A DNA stretch of 64,000 nucleotides from Salegentibacter lacus (GCF_020164555.1 NZ_JAIQZB010000003.1:62001-126000); one strand, 5' to 3'. Shown: positions 8,004-16,184, counted from the stretch's first letter. Notes: generated from the sequence alone by a model not told the origin. Made by a program: numbers and translations.

Positions 8004-8582
8004 ATAAAAAATCTATTTTTAATTTTTTTACTTATTATTTTTACAGGCACTACAGTTAAAGCACAGGAGTCTGTTCTTTATGGCTTTAAGGCTGGGGTTA
8101 ATTTCACTAATATGAAATCGGATAATTTTTCTGAAAGTAATACTATGACAGGACTTAATTTAGGTCTTTTAGCCGAAATTCCTTTAACAAATAGATTTTC
8201 GCTTCAACCCGAAGTTTTATATTCTACTAATGGCACAGATGCGGACATTATTCAGTATGGAGGTGGTCCTATATCGAGAGAATACGTCCTTGAATATATA
8301 AAGGTTCCAGTTTTGGCTAAATTATTCCTTACAGAATCCCTTTCTCTTGAAGCAGGACCATCATTTAATTTTTTAGTAAATGGAAAAATAGATGGGGAAG
8401 AAGAGGAGTATGGAAGCAGTTTCGAACTTGGGGGAGCATTGGGAGCATCTTACAAATTTGGAGGAGGTTTTTTTGGAAGTGTTAGATATATGCAGGGGTT
8501 AACTGATGCTTTTGTCCGCGAGAATTATGAATATAATATATACAACTATGGATTCCAATTAGGAGTTGGAATGATGTTTTAA
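8004..8582 (+). CDS. PorT-family-like outer-membrane beta-barrel with a lost or non-canonical start codon
   Basis: The frame is open from 7983. A signal peptide (KNLFLIFLLIIFTGTTVKAQE) begins right after ATA at 8004, where ATG would be expected; the first in-frame ATG (8112) falls inside the mature part (NFTNMKS). The mature protein has the FKAGVNFTN opening, LQPEVLYSTNG, YIKVPVLAKLF and GGSVRYMQGL-type strands of PorT/outer-membrane-beta-barrel family members, ending GVGMMF. Either ATG has mutated to ATA, silencing the gene, or ATA is used as a weak start. It occupies the cassette between sites G and H. Confidence 0.7.
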   Translation: MKNLFLIFLLIIFTGTTVKAQESVLYGFKAGVNFTNMKSDNFSESNTMTGLNLGLLAEIPLTNRFSLQPEVLYSTNGTDADIIQYGGGPISREYVLEYIKVPVLAKLFLTESLSLEAGPSFNFLVNGKIDGEEEEYGSSFELGGALGASYKFGGGFFGSVRYMQGLTDAFVRENYEYNIYNYGFQLGVGMMF

Positions 8583-8602
8583 ATTTTATGTGGAGAAAAT
8601 AC

Positions 8603-8736
8603 GGTGGACAACACACTATAAACAATGCTTAAACCAGTCTCAGATCGAAAGTCCGATCTAGCTTTTAGAGCAAATTTGATTGCAAACAATCAAACTCTTT
8701 AAATCGCACTATTTTTGAGGACGGGAGGCTGGGATT
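8603..8736 (+). repeat. Partly decayed attC-like site H
   Basis: GGTGGACAAC (8603-8612), ACTATAAACAATGCTTAAACC, split here as ACTATAAACA and ATGCTTAAACC, CAGTCTCAGATCGAAAGTCC, a stem TTTGATTG-AAC-CAATCAAA, ATCGCACTATTTTTG, and GCTGGGATT where GTTG is expected. The inner stem again differs in sequence but is self-complementary. Confidence 0.7.
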
Positions 8737-8746
8737 AATTTTTATT

Positions 8747-9616
8747 ATGAGTGAACAATTCAAGATTGCAGGATGGGTGAGAATCTTATCTATTATAATT
8801 CCCTATTTACTTGTTGTAGGTATATTTCAATTAATCGGGGCTGCCTTAGTAGATTTCGATTATGGAAATCTAAATGTTAGTAAAACTTCGGAACAAAAAT
8901 TAATAATTCAATTCTTTTCCTTTTTAGGGACAAGTCTTGTCGTATTTATTTTCGTAAAATACATAGATAAAGAAAAGATCATTGATATAGGTTTTCAAAC
9001 CAGGAATAGAATTAATGAATTCTGGACCGGTTTACTTGTAGGCTTTGTTATCATGCTTCTCGCATTTGGATTGTTAGAAATAATAGATGAAATACAATTT
9101 CAAGAAATCATATTTAAGCCAAAGGAGATCATATTATCGATACTATTATTCATATTAGTATCCTTTACGGAAGAAATTTTACTTCGAGGTTATGTACTAA
9201 GAAATCTAATGTATTCCTTTAATAAATATATCGCACTCATTATATCTGCCATTCTTTTTTCTTTAATGCATGCCTGGAACCCAAACATTGATACAATAGG
9301 CTTCTCTAATATTTTTTTAGCAGGAATTTTATTAGGTATTACCTATATACACACAAAGAACCTTTGGTTCCCAATTGCACTTCATTTTAGTTGGAATTTT
9401 TTTCAAACCATCTTTGGATTTAATGTAAGTGGACAGAACACATATTCTGCTATTAAATTCAGTATGGATGAAAATACGCTCTTAAATGGTGGTTCATTCG
9501 GATTTGAAGGTTCTATATTATCCTTAATTGCAATCATAATTACAATCGTTGCAATAACAAAGCACTATAGAAGCAAAAAATTAATCCCGAAAAGGATATA
9601 TAAAACAAATGTCTAA
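8747..9616 (+). CDS. CPBP-family intramembrane metalloprotease (CAAX-protease-like)
   Basis: A 289-residue polytopic membrane protein. The family motifs are present: EEILLRGYV (EExxxR) near residue 142, FSLMHAW (FxxxH) near 175 and HFSWNFFQ (HxxxN) near 210. Family members are glutamate-type intramembrane peptidases, in bacteria often tied to bacteriocin immunity or signalling; the role here is unknown. It is the only gene of its cassette, and its stop lies within the start of attC site I. The next cassette encodes a paralogue, sharing the NGG-FG-EGS motif near the C-terminus. Confidence 0.88.
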   Translation: MSEQFKIAGWVRILSIIIPYLLVVGIFQLIGAALVDFDYGNLNVSKTSEQKLIIQFFSFLGTSLVVFIFVKYIDKEKIIDIGFQTRNRINEFWTGLLVGFVIMLLAFGLLEIIDEIQFQEIIFKPKEIILSILLFILVSFTEEILLRGYVLRNLMYSFNKYIALIISAILFSLMHAWNPNIDTIGFSNIFLAGILLGITYIHTKNLWFPIALHFSWNFFQTIFGFNVSGQNTYSAIKFSMDENTLLNGGSFGFEGSILSLIAIIITIVAITKHYRSKKLIPKRIYKTNV

Positions 9617-9700
9617 ACCTGTCTCAATCAAAAGCCTTTGTTAGCTCGCACCAGTCAATTATTTTTGCCAGCTCACACTGTTTTTATAAGGAAATTCTAA
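9596..9700 (+). repeat. Partly decayed attC-like site I
   Basis: ATATAAAACAAATGTCTAAACC, split here as ATATAAAACAAAT and GTCTAAACC, then TGTCTCAATCAAAAGCC, GTTAGCTCGCACC, GCCAGCTCACACTGTTTTTATAA, split as GCCAGCTCACACTG and TTTTTATAA, then GGAAATTCTAAAC. No clear GTT core remains. The preceding CDS ends inside the left arm. Confidence 0.6.
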
Positions 9701-9724
9701 ACAATTAGAATACATTAAATTTAG

Positions 9725-10462
9725 ATGGTATTTGTAGGTATTATTAATGTACTATTTTTTATTGCCTTTACAATAATTGGTATTATTTATTCTATAAAGC
9801 ATAGAACAAGGTTTGTTGAATTGACCAACTTTCAAATCAATAAAAAAACTTTGCTAGGTTTTTCTATTATGGGTATAGTAGGAGCTGCAATAATGTTTCT
9901 TATTTTCTTAACGAACAATTACCTCGGGTTTATTCAAATAGAATCGACTAATGAATGGTTTTCAAGTGTTAAGCAGATTCCAAAAGATTTTATTAGTGCA
10001 TTTGTTCAAGAATTTCTTTTTCGAGTAGCAGTTTTTATAGCATTAATTTATCTTACAGGAAATAAATTAATTACATTGATTTTAAGTTCTATTGTTTTTT
10101 GTTTTGTGCATGCTCCAACAGACTTAATTAGTGTTATAAGTTATTTTACAGCGGGAATAATGTATGGATTGACTTTCTTAAAGTTTAAATCTATATGGGC
10201 CGCTACTGGATTACATTTTACCTGGAATTACTTTCAAGGAGCAATTTTTGGTTTCCCGGTTAGCAAAGGAATTTCAACCGGACTTTTTAATCTTGAGATT
10301 GATGATAATTGGATTTGGAATGGTGGAGAAATAGGTCCCGAAGGCAGTGTTTTTGGAGTCTTATGTAGAATTATGATTATCATCATAATATTTTTGTTGT
10401 CAAAAAAATATGAAATCAAGCAATCAGTGAATTTCTTGGACATAAAGAAAAGGGAATGGTAA
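9725..10462 (+). CDS. CPBP-family intramembrane protease paralogue with altered first catalytic Glu
   Basis: A 245-residue polytopic protein, with segments VIFFIAFTIIGI-like at the N-terminus and about six more. It has CPBP motifs: QEFLFRVAVF in place of EExxxR (the first Glu is Gln), FVHAPTDL (FxxxH) and HFTWNYFQGAIFG (HxxxN). The loss of one Glu may reduce or abolish peptidase activity, though single substitutions are seen in the family. It resembles the preceding cassette's protein in the last third (NGGEIGPEGSVFG). The cassette's right attC is truncated at the kinase module. Confidence 0.85.
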   Translation: MVFVGIINVLFFIAFTIIGIIYSIKHRTRFVELTNFQINKKTLLGFSIMGIVGAAIMFLIFLTNNYLGFIQIESTNEWFSSVKQIPKDFISAFVQEFLFRVAVFIALIYLTGNKLITLILSSIVFCFVHAPTDLISVISYFTAGIMYGLTFLKFKSIWAATGLHFTWNYFQGAIFGFPVSKGISTGLFNLEIDDNWIWNGGEIGPEGSVFGVLCRIMIIIIIFLLSKKYEIKQSVNFLDIKKREW

Positions 10463-10480
10463 GTCCAAAACATATTTCAA

Positions 10481-10535
10481 GGATATATTATCAGTACTTA
10501 AACTGTCTCAATTGGAAATTTCTAAACTTCCCATG
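10481..10535 (+). repeat. Truncated attC-like site J
   Basis: GGATATATTATCAGTACTTAAAC, split as GGATATATTATCAG and TACTTAAAC, then TGTCTCAATTGGAAATTTC corresponds to the left half of an attC. The expected right half (CGCTCGCC, GTTTTTATA, GTTG) is absent and the 3' end of the kinase gene begins within a few bases. The junction marks where the kinase module entered or recombined with the array. Confidence 0.55.
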
Positions 10536-10541
10536 CAGCAA

Positions 10542-12542
10542 TTAATTTAGAGGAACCATCAATCTTAATATGGTTCCCTTCCGATTTTCGTTTAATGAAC
10601 TTATAGAAAATTTACCCTTTATTTTTTTAAGACGGGCATACATATTATTAAGGCCTATACCATTTTTGGTGTTCTCTGGATAAAACCCTATACCATCATC
10701 TGCTATTGAAATTATCAATTGATCACTTAAATTATCAAATATAATCCTGACTTCCGCAGCTTTAGAATGTTTATGGATATTGCTAATAGCCTCTTGAAGA
10801 ACGCGGTATAAGTTAATTTTAATATTATTATCCATTGTATTCCAATGAATAGACCCGTTAAAGTCAATATGAAATTTTATTCTTCCGGCATTTTGACTTT
10901 TTACAAGTTCTTCAAGTACCGTTTCAAAATTAACTTTGCTTAAGGTAGTTTTATTCAATCTATGGGAAAGCAAACGAATTTGATCTGATATTTTTTGAAT
11001 TTCCCTTATATATTTAAATCTTTCCCTCTTGCTTTCGCTATCATCTTGTTCGTTAAGGGAGTCCAAGTTCAGTCTAATACCAAAGAGTTTCCCTAAAACT
11101 CCATCGTGTAATTCTCTGGAAATGTATTGTTTCTCTAAATCACGTCCTTCTTCAAATCTTTTCTGCTGATCTATAACCAGATTGTAAATCTCCTGGTTTG
11201 CCGTTTGTTTTTGTTTGATAAGCTTATTTTTCCCTCTTTGATTGCTAATAATGTATAATAGAAAAATTATAAGAATTACTCCCCCAGAAATGAAGCTAGT
11301 TTGTAAAATACGGTCATTTAATCGCTTAGTTTCAGAAATATATTCGTCAGTCTCAAACCGGATTCTAGCAAATTTATTCCTAATAGCTCTTTCATCTTTT
11401 TGCAGGCTATCATTAATCTTTATGTATTCCTGCGAATAAGCTAAGGCACTATCTTTAACAGTATTAGATAGGAATTTCAATGAAGATAAATAATCTCTGA
11501 TGTTTTGAGTTTTTAAAGATAGTTCTTTAGTGGCAAGTGCATAATTAATAGCAGTCACAGAATCTTTTTTCTCCAAAAAATATTCAGCCAGGTGCAGTTG
11601 ATTTATTGTAATTCCGGACTTTTTATTTAATTGTTTTCTTATTTCTAAAGCTTCCAAAAAGTCCTTATGTATTCCTGTCGTATCCTTAGAAAGTAATTTA
11701 ACGTAAGCACTGTTATCTAATATCATTGCATACAACCTGGGATCAGTTGTTTTAATATTTTTGTTATGATTCATCGCTTTTTCAAAATAAAACAAGGCAT
11801 CTTTATACCGCGCACTTCTCTGGTATGCTACACCTATATTATTCCATAAAGAAGGATATGATTCTTCGTCTCCTGACTTTTTTAAATAATAGAAGGCAGT
11901 TTTAAAATATTTTAAGGCCTTGTCATACTGCTCCAATTCGTTGAATACTATTCCTAGATTATTATATGCTCTGTATAGCTGCCCGTATTCATTTAAAGGT
12001 TTCAATAAACGTATAGCATTAGTTGCCAATACCTCACTACCAGTATAATCTTTAACATTTTTCTGGATGATAGCCATGTTCAGAAACAAATTAGCAGAAT
12101 TTAATTCATCCCCTAAATTTTCATATATTCTCTGAGCACTATTATAGTAATAGTAGGCGCTGTCTTCCTTATTATAATTGTGATAGAAATGTGCTAAATC
12201 CCAGTATGTAGCAGCTATACCTACAGAATCCTCTACCTTAATCGAAAATTTCCTTGATTCCTTATTAGAACGAAGAAATTTAAGGGAATCATTGATTTTT
12301 AAATATTGGTAAGATATTTCCAGTAAATTCTCATTCTTCAGACTGTTATTTTGTATCGTAGAGATACTGGCATAAGCACTGTCTAAAAAATGCTTCTTTT
12401 GAGTTTTGTTTATGGTAGTATTAGAAAATATTTTATCTAAAGTAGGTTTTGCATTTTTCTGATCTAATTGATTATTATCCCTACAGGAAGCAAGTGATAG
12501 TAACAAAACTAAGAGTATTAAAGAGCTGTATAGCGTTCGCAA
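10542..12542 (-). CDS. TPR sensor histidine kinase, NarL/LytS-like HisKA_3 type (complete copy)
   Basis: A 666-residue protein: lipoprotein-like signal (LLLSLASC), TPR helices to about residue 390, one transmembrane segment (FISGGVILIIFLLYIIS) near 405, a coiled coil, HisKA_3 with the phosphorylation motif ELHDGVLGKL near 482, and HATPase motifs NLYRVLQEAISNIHKH and ADDGIGF with GIGLNNMYARL. Such kinases normally phosphorylate LuxR-type regulators; none is adjacent, so this is an orphan here. The start is TTG, conserved in copy 1 (1-690). It is on the opposite strand to all cassettes, and with its upstream 300 bp forms a module present twice within the array. Confidence 0.9.
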   Translation of the reverse strand: MRTLYSSLILLVLLLSLASCRDNNQLDQKNAKPTLDKIFSNTTINKTQKKHFLDSAYASISTIQNNSLKNENLLEISYQYLKINDSLKFLRSNKESRKFSIKVEDSVGIAATYWDLAHFYHNYNKEDSAYYYYNSAQRIYENLGDELNSANLFLNMAIIQKNVKDYTGSEVLATNAIRLLKPLNEYGQLYRAYNNLGIVFNELEQYDKALKYFKTAFYYLKKSGDEESYPSLWNNIGVAYQRSARYKDALFYFEKAMNHNKNIKTTDPRLYAMILDNSAYVKLLSKDTTGIHKDFLEALEIRKQLNKKSGITINQLHLAEYFLEKKDSVTAINYALATKELSLKTQNIRDYLSSLKFLSNTVKDSALAYSQEYIKINDSLQKDERAIRNKFARIRFETDEYISETKRLNDRILQTSFISGGVILIIFLLYIISNQRGKNKLIKQKQTANQEIYNLVIDQQKRFEEGRDLEKQYISRELHDGVLGKLFGIRLNLDSLNEQDDSESKRERFKYIREIQKISDQIRLLSHRLNKTTLSKVNFETVLEELVKSQNAGRIKFHIDFNGSIHWNTMDNNIKINLYRVLQEAISNIHKHSKAAEVRIIFDNLSDQLIISIADDGIGFYPENTKNGIGLNNMYARLKKIKGKFSISSLNENRKGTILRLMVPLN

Positions 12543-12830
12543 ATGGGAATTAAATTAAGCAAAGTTCATTTTGTGCACTCATTTTAAAGCATTCTGATCA
12601 ATGTTTTAAGGGATTAAATTATGCTAAACTACTTTCAGATCGTAAAAATTTATAGAGGTTAAACATAATAAAATTTTAATTATTCCCCTTGCAATTAAAA
12701 TGTGGTTTTACCACGTAATTAATGTGGGAAAATTTTATTTCTAATAGAGTTTTAAAATTAAATTCGTTAAAAATTTAACACAGCTCTAAAAAACTATTTA
12801 GAGTTTACTTTATGGGAAGCTTGAATAAAT
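12543..12830. repeat. Duplicated upstream region of the TPR kinase (copy 2)
   Basis: Imperfect copy of 691-1000. Shared blocks include ATCAATGTTTTAA, ATGCTAAACTACT, TAATAAAATTTT, the palindromic element, and AATTCGTTAAAAATTTAACA. Similarity fades at about AGCTTGAATAAA, just before the plus-strand gene at 12857. Confidence 0.8.
12692..12739. promoter_or_regulatory. Conserved GTGG-N5-CCAC element, copy 2
   Basis: Palindrome at 12702-12714, preceded by AATTAAAAT and followed by AATGTGGGAAAATTTTATT. It stands between the kinase (minus strand) and the beta-barrel gene at 12857, so it could control both. Same element as at 852 and 7354. Confidence 0.6.
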
Positions 12831-12856
12831 TTTATGACCACAACCGAATTTTTATT

Positions 12857-13498
12857 ATGAGAGAACATTACAGTCTGAAAAAAATCATCGCACTTTTCCT
12901 TTTTATCACCAGCATATCCTTTGCTCAGGAACAAACTCCCAAAAATCCAGTTAGTATTATTGGTGAATTTGGAATTAACAAGCACGGAACAGGAGATATG
13001 TCGGGATATTTATACGGTCTTAGAGTACATAAACCAATCTCAAAAAAATTCGAAATAATTGCTTCATTCGAGGCAAACTTAAATGACGGTGAAGATTCTC
13101 CGTTTATTTGGGAAGACCCTAACGGGAATATTTACGATAGCACCCTTCATGATGTACTGGCAGGTTTTCAACTAAATGCCGGTATAGGCTTTAATTTCAT
13201 AAACTCAAAGCGTAGTAAGTTCGGAGTTAACCCAAGTATTTTTGGAAGGTACCAGACGAACTCTGTGTTTTCAGAGAGTAGCATTGATTACCCTATTATA
13301 ACAGGCATGCCATTCCCTATACGTTATTTAATAAGGCATGAGCCGGGTAGGACCTATGCAGTAGGTGGAAGTATTCGATTATACTATCACTATAAAATTA
13401 ATGATAGATTTTTGCTCGGAATAAATCCTGGACTTCAGACGGATTCTCAGGGAGATACAATGCTTTTTACAAGCCTTTCATTTGGGATATTCTTGTAA
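12857..13498 (+). CDS. Secreted outer-membrane beta-barrel-like protein
   Basis: A 213-residue protein when started at the ATG at 12857, giving a signal peptide (SLKKIIALFLFITSISFAQ) directly; an ATG at 12812 would add 15 residues before it. The mature part has alternating strands (SIIGEFGINKHG, LAGFQLNAGIGFNF, RTYAVGGSIRLYYHYK, FTSLSFGIFL) and a C-terminal Leu after an aromatic strand, as in small outer-membrane barrels. No specific family is recognised. It follows the kinase copy 2 promoter as the 224-residue barrel at 1008 follows copy 1, though the two barrels are not clearly alike in sequence. Confidence 0.75.
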   Translation: MREHYSLKKIIALFLFITSISFAQEQTPKNPVSIIGEFGINKHGTGDMSGYLYGLRVHKPISKKFEIIASFEANLNDGEDSPFIWEDPNGNIYDSTLHDVLAGFQLNAGIGFNFINSKRSKFGVNPSIFGRYQTNSVFSESSIDYPIITGMPFPIRYLIRHEPGRTYAVGGSIRLYYHYKINDRFLLGINPGLQTDSQGDTMLFTSLSFGIFL

Positions 13499-13617
13499 TT
13501 TAAAAAGGAGTATTTGGAAAAATCCCCATGCAGTCTAGCACTTTTTCAAAAAGGGACGTTTTGAACTTTTACAAAAGAGAAATAAAATTTAAGATTATAT
13601 AATTAAATTATAGCTAA

Positions 13618-13740
13618 ATGAAGAAAAAACATCTCAAAGTTTTTAATGTAATTGCAATAATCTCATTAGTTATTTTACTCTTAATTATCTTTGATTATGC
13701 ACTAGAACAAGCAATCTACGGTTGGAATAATCCTATTTAG
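13618..13740 (+). CDS. Single-span membrane peptide (40 aa)
   Basis: ATG at 13618 gives MKKKHLKVFNVIAIISL followed by VILLLIIFDYALEQAIYGWNNPI and a TAG. It has a basic start, one hydrophobic helix and a short polar tail with a GW motif. A similar plan (basic start, helix, GW tail) is seen in the 44-residue peptide at 14725. Function unknown; very short, so the call is modest. Confidence 0.5.
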   Translation: MKKKHLKVFNVIAIISLVILLLIIFDYALEQAIYGWNNPI

Positions 13741-13819
13741 TTTATTTAAAAATGAAGGAAAATTAGGGTATTAGCTGCAATTTAAATCCTCAAATAACAA
13801 ATCCTTTAGATTTGTAAGG

Positions 13820-13871
13820 AGATATATAAAAGAAATAAATGTCCTGGTGCATTTATTACTACGTTGTAAAC
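13820..13871 (+). repeat. attC remnant K with intact right core
   Basis: GATATATAAAAG near 13821 and ATTTATTACTAC before the core GTTGTAAAC (13863-13871). The hairpin centre is missing, but the core is the perfect reverse complement of the next cassette end GTTTACAAC (14458-14466), so this is the left boundary of that cassette. Confidence 0.6.
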
Positions 13872-13922
13872 AAAAGCTAAAAACTATTCTGTCAATAATT
13901 TAAAATATCATCACTAAATAAA

Positions 13923-14396
13923 ATGAAAAAAACCTTTTTAAGTTTAGCTCTATTTTTAGTTTCTACTTATGCTTTTAGTTGCACTTGTGGACAATCGCTA
14001 AGCTCAAATTTTCTAAACCAAGTAAAGAAATTTGATGCTATAGTTGAGGGAAAATTTTATCGAGATCCTGTTACCTTAAGAGGGTATATAATCACTAATG
14101 AGGTATACAAAGGAAAAATTTCAAATGATACAATTAGAATATACGAAGGAGGAACAGATTGTACGGAAGTGTTTGATGAAGACCTCTACGAAACTTATAT
14201 AATAGGTTTATATAAAGTTCCAGATAGTAATATTTCGGATTATTATTTAGCTCCATCTTGTGTAACTTCAGTACTTACAGTTAAAGATGAGGTTGTACTT
14301 GCGGATCATAATCTTCATATAAAACCTAAAATAAGTTTTTTTAGGTCCAGGATGAAAAGAGATAGATTAGTAAAAAAAATATTGAATAGATTATAA
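13923..14396 (+). CDS. Secreted TIMP/netrin-like (NTR) domain protein
   Basis: A 157-residue protein with a signal peptide (TFLSLALFLVSTYAFS) and a mature part that opens with CTCG, as in TIMP-like proteins where the N-terminal Cys-x-Cys coordinates the target zinc. Strands KFDAIVEGKFY, YIITNEVYKGKI, DTIRIYEGGTDCTEV and a later PSCVTSV give four Cys for two possible disulfides. In animals TIMPs inhibit metalloproteinases; for bacterial members this is unproven. It is the only gene in a cassette with a 9/9 complementary pair of ends. An M16 metallopeptidase lies elsewhere in the window, but nothing links them. Confidence 0.65.
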   Translation: MKKTFLSLALFLVSTYAFSCTCGQSLSSNFLNQVKKFDAIVEGKFYRDPVTLRGYIITNEVYKGKISNDTIRIYEGGTDCTEVFDEDLYETYIIGLYKVPDSNISDYYLAPSCVTSVLTVKDEVVLADHNLHIKPKISFFRSRMKRDRLVKKILNRL

Positions 14397-14457
14397 AGAG
14401 GGATAATCCCTAGAAAATCGAACCGACTTTTAAAGAACAGTTTGTGTTATCGCTCCA

Positions 14458-14592
14458 GTTTACAACAACATATAAAAACAATGCTTAAACCTGTCTCGAA
14501 CCGAAACTCCCTGCTCGCTTGCTACGCTGGATTGTCCTGCGGACAATCACGCTCGACAGCTCGTACAGTTTTTACACGAGACGTTGTGAGTC
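14458..14592 (+). repeat. attC-like site L
   Basis: Left core GTTTACAAC (14458-14466), ACATATAAAAACAATGC, CTGTCTCGAACCGAAA, the stem GGATTGTCC-TGC-GGACAATC, CACGCTCG, ACAGTTTTTACACGAGAC and right core GTTGTGAGTC (14583-14592). Well conserved relative to site C. Confidence 0.85.
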
Positions 14593-14724
14593 ATTGAGGA
14601 ACACAAAAAGACCAATCGGTAATTTTTTAATTTTTTGTCAGCCTCAGGCAGCGCTCTTTTTTTTAAAATGAAAATTAATGTAAGAGCAATCTTAAAAAGT
14701 TAACATACAGTAAAGGAACAAATT

Positions 14725-14859
14725 ATGAATGTCAAGAATCAAAAAGTGAAAAAATTTAATCTAACTCCAGAGTTAATTATAAAAATAATATTCGTGATTA
14801 TTTTTATAATTATTATTAGTGATTGGGAAAATTTCAAACGTGGTCTTTTCGGATGGTAA
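14725..14859 (+). CDS. Single-span membrane peptide (44 aa)
   Basis: ATG at 14725 after AACAAATT. The peptide begins MNVKNQKVKKFNLTPELI, has a strongly hydrophobic IKIIFVIIFIIIIS segment and ends DWENFKRGLFGW at TAA. It is the only plausible gene in its cassette (14583-15061), whose ends match over CTCACAA. No family is recognised. Confidence 0.5.
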   Translation: MNVKNQKVKKFNLTPELIIKIIFVIIFIIIISDWENFKRGLFGW

Positions 14860-15048
14860 TACCTGAAAAGGTTTATGTAAAAAATCCAATTCAACAGAGT
14901 GAAAACACTTAAACCCTTAATTCATGGATGGCAGAATCCAATGTTGCTTTATTAAAGAATACTGACTTTTGACCAGAGTCGATCAGGAATATAACCTCCC
15001 AAAAAGGGCATTTTTGGAACCTCTTTGCAGTGGACTTTTAAATACAAC
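14860..15048. other. Cassette tail without a recognisable gene
   Basis: No ORF of note on either strand. It carries a run ending AATACAACGG before attC site M. An apparent minus-strand frame here reads through the attC and is not believed. Confidence 0.4.
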
Positions 15049-15182
15049 GGCTCACAATAACGTATAAAAACAATGCTTAATTTAGTCTCGAATCGAAATT
15101 TCGTGTCCGTTTGCTCAGCGGATTGTCCTGCGGACAATCACGCTCGCCGGCTCGCACTGTATTTATACGGGAAGTTACTGGC
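15049..15182 (+). repeat. attC-like site M
   Basis: GGCTCACAATAAC (15049-15061) matches the complement of the cassette start GTTGTGAGTC over CTCACAA. Arms are GTATAAAAACA and TGTATTTATAC, the stem is GGATTGTCC-TGC-GGACAATC, and the right core is GTTACTGGC (15174-15182). Confidence 0.85.
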
Positions 15183-15244
15183 AAGGTAAGACCAACTCAA
15201 CGAATAAAATGAAAATAAGGGCTTAACTGACAACATACTTAACA

Positions 15245-16171
15245 ATGAAAAATAATTATAAATTACTATTACTTGTATTAATATTAATTTACAGCTGTAA
15301 TTCTGACGATATTGAAGAAGAAATTATTACGGAGGAACCAATAAACAATAAGATAGAATTAAAAATTAATGGGCAACCTTCTCCCAATAGGATTAGAGGT
15401 TTGTCTGCATCTGTTTGTTGCTCCAAAGCATTAAATATAAGCTTCGATAATTTAGTTGATACAGAAAACGGTAATTACTACGGTGGTACAGGAATGTATT
15501 TAGAACTGGACACTAATGGTAATTTACTCTCATTATGGTATCAGAGCTATGGTCCAAGGAAGGAATATTATAGTCCGTTTTTTGATCCAACTTCAAAATT
15601 GAATGTTACTGGCTTTGAATTTATAGAAAATGAAATATTAAAAGTTAATGTTAGTGGAAAAATATTTAGAGAGTCGTATAACTTTTTCGACGCACCAGAA
15701 GCCGTCACAATTGATGCTGAAATTGAAATAAAAGATTTCCATACGTGTAATTGTAATTCATACTTAAGCAACATTTCAAATTTTAATGATTTTATTTTTG
15801 ATGGTTTAGCAAGGAGACAACAACCAAATGACATAAGTTATTACGCAAATACTAATAATGGTTATCAATTAGAATTTTTAAACTTTAATGAAACCTTTAA
15901 GAACATTCCTTTAGGCGTTTATGTTTTTGATGAAAATTCGACTTCACATCGAATAGATTTTAGAAAATTTATTGGTGTTCCAAGAGCATTTCAAAATTCA
16001 ATAGTTCCAGAAGAATGGTTACAATATGAAACCTCTGGAAGTTTTGAAATCATTGAAAAAGTACAAATAGGAGGTGAATTGGTAACAAAGATTAAATTCA
16101 ATTTAATTGCAAAAGAAAACAACGAAGTGGTTTTTGAGATTAATAATGCAATATTGCAAACCCAAATGTAA
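15245..16171 (+). CDS. Lipoprotein of unknown function (308 aa)
   Basis: Signal with lipobox LILIYSCNSDD, an acidic linker (EEEIITEEP) and a large beta-rich mature region. Visible points are a Cys-Cys pair (SVCCSKAL), a CNCNSY triplet and repeated aromatic strands such as YYGGTGMYLELD and NNGYQLEFLNF. No catalytic motif is seen. An acidic flexible spacer after the lipid anchor is typical of surface-exposed Bacteroidetes lipoproteins. It is the single gene of its cassette. Confidence 0.75.
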   Translation: MKNNYKLLLLVLILIYSCNSDDIEEEIITEEPINNKIELKINGQPSPNRIRGLSASVCCSKALNISFDNLVDTENGNYYGGTGMYLELDTNGNLLSLWYQSYGPRKEYYSPFFDPTSKLNVTGFEFIENEILKVNVSGKIFRESYNFFDAPEAVTIDAEIEIKDFHTCNCNSYLSNISNFNDFIFDGLARRQQPNDISYYANTNNGYQLEFLNFNETFKNIPLGVYVFDENSTSHRIDFRKFIGVPRAFQNSIVPEEWLQYETSGSFEIIEKVQIGGELVTKIKFNLIAKENNEVVFEINNAILQTQM

Positions 16172-16184
16172 AGCTAAAAAATCA

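Noticed and set aside
14952-15137. Minus-strand 61-residue frame
   Set aside because: It lies mostly over the hairpin of attC site M; composition is not coding-like.
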